From an uncultured Eisenbergiella sp. (GTDB lineage Bacteria > Bacillota > Clostridia > Lachnospirales > Lachnospiraceae), in assembly GCA_947626725.1 (NCBI GenBank), contig CANQTI010000012.1:1-18759 (forward strand): a DNA stretch of 18,759 bases. The letters are read 5' to 3'. Position numbers and translations under genes: made by a program. The notes beneath the pieces were generated by a model. The model was given only the letters and a program-made list of their open reading frames with translations, made no database searches and was not told where the DNA came from. Within the stretch, counting starts at the first letter, position 1, and each line of letters starts with the position of its first letter. Shown piece by piece: positions 14,091-18,759 of this stretch.

Positions 14091-14774
14091 ATGATCCAAA
14101 CAAAGTTACTCAAAAAAGTGCTCTGCACGGCACTGGCGCTGAGTCTTGTCATGGCTCCCGTCCTTACGGTGGGCGCGACCGGCACGAATGAAACGCCTTC
14201 CTCTTCTCCGGCAGGGGATACCGCTGCGGGCACAGCATCGGACACGGCTGTGAGCGCCGAGGAAGCGGTCGTAATTCCGACCACGAGCACGGTCACGGTT
14301 GCTGGCAAGGTCATGAAGTCCACCATAGCCGGCGCGTATCTGTCCAAGACGATTCCGGGGACCGTCATCGAGACCGGAAGCGCGGTGATCTCGGAGAGCT
14401 ATGGCCTGACAGGGGCGGAGAAGCCCTATGTGAGGGTGTATGACATCACCGAGAAAGGCAGCCCGATGGCGTATGCGAGCATCAATGCCGCTGCCGCTGC
14501 CATTGGCGGCACCGTGGTCGGCTCCGTGAACATGGAGATCGGCAAGCTGCTGGGCAGCAAGTTCTCTCTGCTTCCGCAGGGCGCTCCGATTGCCGTTGCC
14601 TTCGGCATCCCGAAGAAGAGCGTCGTTCCCGGATATGCTTACGCGGTTATCTGTGTACGCCCGGGCGGAGCGTTTGAAGTCATGCCCGACACGGATACGG
14701 ATCCCGCTACCGTGACGTTTGTCACCGCCGGCGGTCTGGGCGCATATGCGATCGTGATGTATCCGGCCGCCTGA
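14091..14774 (+). CDS. Secreted protein of unknown function
   Basis: The 227-residue product is not recognised. It opens with a classical signal peptide: Lys-rich start (MIQTKLLKKVL), hydrophobic core (CTALALSLVMAPVLTV) and probable cleavage after VGA at about residue 29. A Ser/Thr/Ala/Glu-rich low-complexity stretch (about 30-62) follows, like an extracellular linker. The rest looks folded and beta-rich with VVIPTTSTVTVAGKV, YVRVYDIT, an Ala-rich ASINAAAAAIGG helix, and a C-terminal part with two GA/GG turns ending AIVMYPAA. There is no membrane anchor, LPXTG motif or enzyme motif. AAGGAGG lies 8 bases before ATG 14091, and the promoter is strong, so it may be abundant when expressed. Its composition matches the GC-rich backbone. 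The XRE gene next door is its likely regulator. Confidence 0.7.
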   Translation: MIQTKLLKKVLCTALALSLVMAPVLTVGATGTNETPSSSPAGDTAAGTASDTAVSAEEAVVIPTTSTVTVAGKVMKSTIAGAYLSKTIPGTVIETGSAVISESYGLTGAEKPYVRVYDITEKGSPMAYASINAAAAAIGGTVVGSVNMEIGKLLGSKFSLLPQGAPIAVAFGIPKKSVVPGYAYAVICVRPGGAFEVMPDTDTDPATVTFVTAGGLGAYAIVMYPAA

Positions 14775-14805
14775 CAGCAGCGGATACAAACAGAATTTTC
14801 AAGGG

Positions 14806-14851
14806 CAGGATGCGGAGGATGATCTGTAAACGTTCATCCTCCGGATTCCTG
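14806..14851 (+). other. Stem-loop between the secreted-protein and GT-C genes
   Basis: CGGAGGATGA (14813-14822) pairs perfectly with TCATCCTCCG (14834-14843) around an 11-base loop; CAGGA (14806-14810) and TCCTG (14847-14851) extend the stem past a small internal loop. No T-run follows, so it is not a standard intrinsic terminator. It could be a weak terminator, an attenuating hairpin or a 3'-end protecting element. It contains GGAGG, but that is hidden in the stem and too far from ATG 14862 to serve as its binding site. Confidence 0.6.
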
Positions 14852-14861
14852 TGAACAACTT

Positions 14862-16628
14862 ATGGCTGATCAAATGAAACAAGACAGGACAGCATGGTAT
14901 TTGACAGCCCTGATGCTTCTGTGCCTGTGTCTGTGCGGGTATGGGGCGGGGCGGGTATTCGGCTTTACCCTGCTGCCGGATGAGTTCGGCTATTGGGCCG
15001 CTGCAGCGGAAAATCTCGGTTGGGACTGGTCTGAGACCGCGTCTCTGGGATCGTATTATTCCTTTGGATACAGTCTGATCCTGACACCGCTGCTTTTTTT
15101 GTGCCGGGATTCCCTGACTGCATATCGGCTGGCAGTGGCTGTCAACGCTCTGCTGATGTGTCTCGGACTTTATCTGATGTATCGGCTGATGGTACGTCTT
15201 TTCGGAAAAGAAGAGAAACGGAAAGCGGTTTTTGTCAGCGGAATAGCCGTCATCACTCCCGTATGGATGTATTATGTGCAGATGACGATGACGGAAGCCC
15301 TGCTTTTGTTTCTCTATGTATGGATTTGTTATTTGTTTGTCCGCTTTTTGGAAAAACCCGGCGTTCTCGCTGCCATGGCCTTGGCAGCGGCGCTCGTTTA
15401 CATATATTTTGTGCACATGCGAAGCGTGGGGATTTTGGCCGCAGGCGGAGCTGTGTTATTGCTGTGGACGTGTCTGACACGGGAGGAGAGAAGTTGGAAA
15501 AAGGGCGTTTTCTGCGCCATATGTCTGCTCGCCCTTCTGGCTGTTGGGATTGCGATAAAAGCCGGTGTCGTAGACAGCATTTATCAAGAGGCTCCGGCCG
15601 GATTGCTTTCGATGAGTGATTATTCGGGGCAGTGGAGCAAAATCCGTTCCATATGCAGCTTGTCCGGGGCGAAGGATTTCTGTCTGAATCTGACCGGGAA
15701 GCTTCTGTATATGGGCCTTTCCACTTACGGGCTGGCGTGGAGAGGGCTGTCTTTCGTCTGGAAGAGAATGCTCCGGCCGGGAAAGGGCTTTTGGAGCAGG
15801 GAACATCGGCCCTTGGAGTTCTTCTGGCTGTTTGTTTTTCTGGCGACCGCCGCGCAGGTCTGCATTGTCACCGTGTTTACGATCGACGCTGTGCGGGAAG
15901 GGGCCTCGCGGTTGGATATGTTTGTGAACGGCCGCTATGAGGAACCGATCCTTCCGATATTGGCCGCTGCCGGCCTGTATCAGCTGTTGGAAAGCAGGCA
16001 TCCGTGGAAGGAAACAGGAGCCATCGCCGGCGGGGCGCTGGCGCTGAACGCGGCAGCCGTATGGGTCGCAAAGCGTGCTGCATATACGGAGAATCGTTCA
16101 TTTTCCATGATCGGCATGAGCTATGTGTCCTGGAGCGGCGCATTTGGGGCCGTACCCTTTCTATGGAGAGCGTTTGCGGTCGGTGTGTTTTTGACTGTAC
16201 TTGTGACGCTGGCCGCGGTGCTGTACAGAAAGGCACGCAGGGCGGAATGGCTGCTGGTTCTGATCATAGCAGCGCAGGTTATATTGGGACTGCGGTGCTG
16301 TGAGAGGTACATTTATATCAGCAATTCCCGCGGCAATATGGACGCCATGCTCGCCGGACAGCTGAAGCATGTGCTGGAGGAGCGGGAAGCCGCCGGGGAG
16401 CGGATGCGAATAATTCACCTGTACGAGGACGGAAGAATGCCCTATATCGAGCAGGTCCAGTTCCGAATGCGGGAGAAGAAGATAGAGGTCTGGCGCGGCG
16501 GGATGGAGAATCTGACAGAAAACGACATCGTCATCGCGGATGCGGAGAGTTCCTGGTCCCAGATACTTTATGAAGAATATGACCGCTGCTGGCACGGCGG
16601 ACATCTGGACCTTTTCTATAACGAATGA
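14862..16628 (+). CDS. GT-C-type polytopic membrane glycosyltransferase-like protein
   Basis: The 588-residue product is an integral membrane protein with about ten to twelve hydrophobic segments. The first outside loop carries LLPDEFGYWAAA, placing an acidic Asp-Glu pair just after the first membrane segment, as in GT-C enzymes that use polyprenyl-phosphate sugars (PMT/ArnT-like folds). Further signs are MYYVQMTMTEALLLF and YFVHMRSVGIL. The last 85 or so residues (ERYIYISNSRGNMDAM onward) form a soluble, probably external domain. The exact family is not recognised, so sugar and acceptor are unknown. ATG 14862 is the first possible start after an in-frame stop, but it has no clear ribosome binding site, so expression may be low or coupled to upstream events. 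It is followed by a GT2 gene, fitting a lipid-linked sugar donor and its user. Confidence 0.7.
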   Translation: MADQMKQDRTAWYLTALMLLCLCLCGYGAGRVFGFTLLPDEFGYWAAAAENLGWDWSETASLGSYYSFGYSLILTPLLFLCRDSLTAYRLAVAVNALLMCLGLYLMYRLMVRLFGKEEKRKAVFVSGIAVITPVWMYYVQMTMTEALLLFLYVWICYLFVRFLEKPGVLAAMALAAALVYIYFVHMRSVGILAAGGAVLLLWTCLTREERSWKKGVFCAICLLALLAVGIAIKAGVVDSIYQEAPAGLLSMSDYSGQWSKIRSICSLSGAKDFCLNLTGKLLYMGLSTYGLAWRGLSFVWKRMLRPGKGFWSREHRPLEFFWLFVFLATAAQVCIVTVFTIDAVREGASRLDMFVNGRYEEPILPILAAAGLYQLLESRHPWKETGAIAGGALALNAAAVWVAKRAAYTENRSFSMIGMSYVSWSGAFGAVPFLWRAFAVGVFLTVLVTLAAVLYRKARRAEWLLVLIIAAQVILGLRCCERYIYISNSRGNMDAMLAGQLKHVLEEREAAGERMRIIHLYEDGRMPYIEQVQFRMREKKIEVWRGGMENLTENDIVIADAESSWSQILYEEYDRCWHGGHLDLFYNE

Positions 16629-16656
16629 AACAAAGCGGACGAAAAGAGGAAAGCTT

Positions 16657-17688
16657 ATGAAACTGATCATTCAAATTCCCTGTTATAACGAAGCGGGAAC
16701 CCTGGAAGTGGCGCTCAACGATCTGCCCAAAAAGCTGGACGGGGTGGATGAAATTGAGTATTTGATCATCAATGACGGAAGTCATGACAACACCGTTGAG
16801 GTAGCCAGAAAATGGGGCGTGCACCATGTGGTCAATTTCCGGCAGAACAAGGGGCTGGCGAAAGGGTTTATGGCCGGGCTGGACGGCTGTCTGGCCCATG
16901 GGGCGGATATCATTGTCAACACGGATGCGGACAATCAGTACAGGGGAGAGGATATCGCTCTGCTGATCAAGCCGATTCTGGATGGAGAAGCCGATATGGT
17001 TATCGGCGCCCGCCCCATCGACGAGACGGAGCATTTCTCATTCGTGAAGAAAAAACTGCAGCATTTTGGGAGTTGGGTGGTGCGCAAGGCATCCCATACG
17101 GATATCCCGGATGCCCCCAGCGGATTTCGGGCATTATCCAGGGAAGCGGCGATGCGGATGAACGTGATCAACGATTATACCTACACGCTGGAGACTATCG
17201 TTCAGGCAGGCCGGGAAAAGATCGCGATCACCAGCGTTCCGATTCACACCAACCCGGAGCTGCGGCCGTCCAGATTGTTCCACAGTATCTGGGGTTATGT
17301 GAAGAAATCGGTTCTGACGATCCTGCGGGCCTATATGATGTATAAGCCTTTGATGAGCTTTGCCCTGCTTTCCGTCCCGACCACCGCTGTCGGATTGGGA
17401 ATCGGGGTTCGGTTCCTGTTTTTTGTCGCGAGAGGGAACGGAAGCGGTCATATACAGTCGCTGATCCTGGCGTGTACGCTGATCATCATCGGTTTTCTCA
17501 CGTTCATGATCGGGCTGATGGCCGATGTGATTTCTTCGAACCGCAAGATCCTGCAGGATGTGCAGTACCATGTGAAACGCATGGAATACGCGAAAAGCGA
17601 AGCGCCCGGGAAAGGCGGCAAAAAGGAGAAAGAAGGAGAAGTGCTGTATTTCAGTCCCCATATCGACGGGGATGCGGCGGCGCAGTGA
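16657..17688 (+). CDS. Family 2 glycosyltransferase, polyprenyl-phosphate sugar synthase-like
   Basis: The 343-residue product has the GT-A fold of family 2: IIQIPCYNEAGTLEVAL at the N-terminus, YLIINDGSHDNT, the metal-binding NTDADNQY (Asp90-Ala-Asp92), VIGARPIDE and PSGFRALSREA. Two membrane segments follow (about residues 230-258 and 265-292), then a basic, charged cytosolic tail. This layout fits enzymes that put a sugar from a nucleotide donor onto polyprenyl phosphate at the inner membrane face; a GT-C enzyme can then use that donor, and one is encoded just upstream. AGAGGA lies 6 bases before ATG 16657, 28 bp after the GT-C stop, so they form an operon. An upstream in-frame start at 16540 would overlap the GT-C gene and add unrelated residues. 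The sugar cannot be told from sequence. Confidence 0.88.
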   Translation: MKLIIQIPCYNEAGTLEVALNDLPKKLDGVDEIEYLIINDGSHDNTVEVARKWGVHHVVNFRQNKGLAKGFMAGLDGCLAHGADIIVNTDADNQYRGEDIALLIKPILDGEADMVIGARPIDETEHFSFVKKKLQHFGSWVVRKASHTDIPDAPSGFRALSREAAMRMNVINDYTYTLETIVQAGREKIAITSVPIHTNPELRPSRLFHSIWGYVKKSVLTILRAYMMYKPLMSFALLSVPTTAVGLGIGVRFLFFVARGNGSGHIQSLILACTLIIIGFLTFMIGLMADVISSNRKILQDVQYHVKRMEYAKSEAPGKGGKKEKEGEVLYFSPHIDGDAAAQ

Positions 17689-17750
17689 ATGCGCCGCAAA
17701 CGGCAGCCGAAGAAACAGGGATCTTGAAGAGGAGAGAGAAAGCGAAAAAA

Positions 17751-18374
17751 ATGCGGCAGGAAAGAATCAAACCGTTATTGGGGCTCATGGCGTCTGCGCT
17801 CCTGCTTTGCGCCCTTTGTCAGCTGCGGTGTCTGGCATCGGAAACGGAGCCAACTGAGGTGTCGGGAACGCTGATGACTGTTCAGACGGAAACCCCGGCC
17901 AGGGAATCGCCGGATACAGGCGCGGCAGCCGTGGTGGAGCTGGCGGTTGGCGGCCCGATCCTGGTAACAGGAGAAACGGGTGGCTGGTATCAGATTTTCT
18001 ACCAGGGGAAAACGCTTTATGTAGAGGCGGCTGCGGTGAGTGAGAGCAGTCCGGTCGATGTGGAAGCGCTGGATCAGGAAATTCATGATATTGAAGAGAA
18101 GAGCCAGTCATGGATTGCCTCTCTGATCACGCAGCAGGACGGGATAAGGCGGTCGAGAATATGGCGGACCGTGATCATCGTGCTGATTGTTCTGATTTTC
18201 GCGGCTGGAGCGGTAAGCGCTCTGCGGCAAAACGGCGGGACGAAAGAGAAAGAAAAGGGGAACGGTTCCAAAGAAGCGCAGGAAAAGCAGCCGCGTGAAA
18301 ATTACCGCTATTCGGATGCTGTCGGAACAAAAAGAGAGCATGATGCGTCGAAAGACAAAAAGGACGGAATATGA
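17751..18374 (+). CDS. Exported SH3b-domain protein with a C-terminal membrane segment
   Basis: The 207-residue product has an N-terminal signal sequence (LLGLMASALLLCALCQL, likely cleaved near LAS-ET at about residue 30), a bacterial SH3 domain at about 39-96 (TLMTVQTETPARESPDTGAAAVVEL, GGPILVTGETGGWYQIFYQG, LYVEAAAV), a short helical linker, a membrane segment at about 140-160 (VIIVLIVLIFAAGAVSAL) and a strongly charged tail. Bacterial SH3 domains usually bind peptidoglycan or cell-wall parts; if so, the SH3 part faces outward and the tail is cytosolic. It sits inside a glycosyltransferase operon and overlaps the next gene by ATGA, so it may tether or sense the wall during polysaccharide assembly. 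ATG 17751 gives the best signal peptide, but the nearest GGAG is 16 bases upstream; GTG 17685 overlapping the GT2 stop is an alternative. Confidence 0.8.
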   Translation: MRQERIKPLLGLMASALLLCALCQLRCLASETEPTEVSGTLMTVQTETPARESPDTGAAAVVELAVGGPILVTGETGGWYQIFYQGKTLYVEAAAVSESSPVDVEALDQEIHDIEEKSQSWIASLITQQDGIRRSRIWRTVIIVLIVLIFAAGAVSALRQNGGTKEKEKGNGSKEAQEKQPRENYRYSDAVGTKREHDASKDKKDGI

Positions 18375-18759
18375 ATGCACGCAGAAAAATCGTTCTCATC
18401 GGTCCTGTATATCCGTATAAGGGCGGGATCGCTCACAATACGAGCCTTTTGTACAAAACGCTGGTCCCCAAATATGATGTGACCCTGATTTCCTATAAGA
18501 TGCAGTATCCCCGTTTTCTGTTTAAAAAGGAACAAAAGGATTTTTCCAGCGATCTGTTCAGGATAGAGGATGCCCGTTTTCTGATTCATACGGCCAATCC
18601 GTTCAACATAGCGGGGGTGGCCGGACAGATCCGCAGGATGCATCCGGACCTTGTCATCCTGCAGTGGTGGCATCCCTATTTTGCGCCGTGTTATCGGATC
18701 CTGACCGGTATCCTTGGAAAGAGGATCCCGAAGCTGGTGATCTGTCATAATGTATTTCC
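18371..18759 (+). CDS. Family 4 glycosyltransferase, N-terminal part
   Basis: An open frame runs from ATG 18371 off the right edge (129 full codons). It starts MNARRKIVLIGPVYPYKGGIA, the glycine-rich N-terminal loop of GT-B enzymes of family 4, followed by HNTSLLYKTL, a YDVTLISYK strand, HPDLVILQWWHPYFAP and KLVICHNVF, as expected for the acceptor-binding half. These enzymes add a sugar from a nucleotide donor to a growing lipid-linked glycan at the inner membrane face. The start overlaps the SH3b gene stop (ATG 18371, TGA 18372-18374), so the two are translated together. The nucleotide-binding half, with the EX7E motif, lies beyond the window. The operon probably continues with more glycan genes. 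Confidence 0.88.
   Translation, partial: MNARRKIVLIGPVYPYKGGIAHNTSLLYKTLVPKYDVTLISYKMQYPRFLFKKEQKDFSSDLFRIEDARFLIHTANPFNIAGVAGQIRRMHPDLVILQWWHPYFAPCYRILTGILGKRIPKLVICHNVF

Noticed and set aside
14053..14094. 13-codon leader frame ending over the secreted-protein start (ATGA overlap)
   Set aside because: It has no ribosome binding site of its own and its sequence is mostly the ribosome binding site of the next gene.
14106..14789. Minus-strand open frame of 227 codons opposite the secreted-protein gene
   Set aside because: The plus-strand frame has a signal peptide, a strong ribosome binding site and a strong promoter; the minus frame is Arg/His/Gly-rich and has none of these.

Overview
The window looks like chromosomal DNA of a Gram-positive anaerobe of the class Clostridia, most likely a Lachnospiraceae-type gut bacterium. 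This rests on strong AGGAGG-type ribosome binding sites, on protein sequences (enzyme I, NagB, PolA, WalJ, the ACT/UPF0210 pair), and on the order polA-coaE-walJ-ACT-UPF0210. No species can be named. Most of the window is GC-rich; one block (about 9475-13400) is clearly AT-rich. No tRNA, rRNA, CRISPR array, transposase or integrase was seen.

Layout. 1-147 is the 3' end of an M3-family oligoendopeptidase F. A tandem repeat of about 60 bp fills the gap to ptsI (333-2180), whose enzyme I carries a 72-bp-periodic repeat linker. nagB (2378-3103) follows, with a possible promoter of its own. Next come a small membrane protein with a zinc-finger anti-sigma-like motif (3251-3580) and a housekeeping operon: polA, coaE, walJ, an ACT-domain protein and a UPF0210 protein (3619-9474). 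A 39-bp repeat made from the end of polA separates polA from coaE.

9475-13400 is an AT-rich cassette with a good promoter at its start and a bidirectional terminator at its end. It encodes a membrane-anchored GLUG/beta-helix surface protein, an AlgI-like MBOAT O-acyltransferase and a membrane-anchored SGNH (AlgJ/DltD-like) protein. The MBOAT gene is interrupted at a run of exactly ten G; nine G would restore one 495-residue enzyme with all family motifs. This is the main discovery candidate: a probable phase-variable (on/off) system for acylating a surface glycan, with this copy in the OFF state.

After the terminator, a small XRE regulator (minus strand) is divergent from a near-consensus sigma-A promoter that drives an unrecognised secreted protein (14091-14774). 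A stem-loop follows. Then comes a surface-polysaccharide-type operon running off the right edge: a GT-C-like polytopic membrane protein, a family 2 glycosyltransferase, an exported SH3b protein and a family 4 glycosyltransferase (partial). The cassette and this operon both point to envelope glycan synthesis and modification.

Three independent tandem arrays (about 60, 72 and 39 bp) and the G10 tract show that replication slippage has shaped several genes and gene junctions here.
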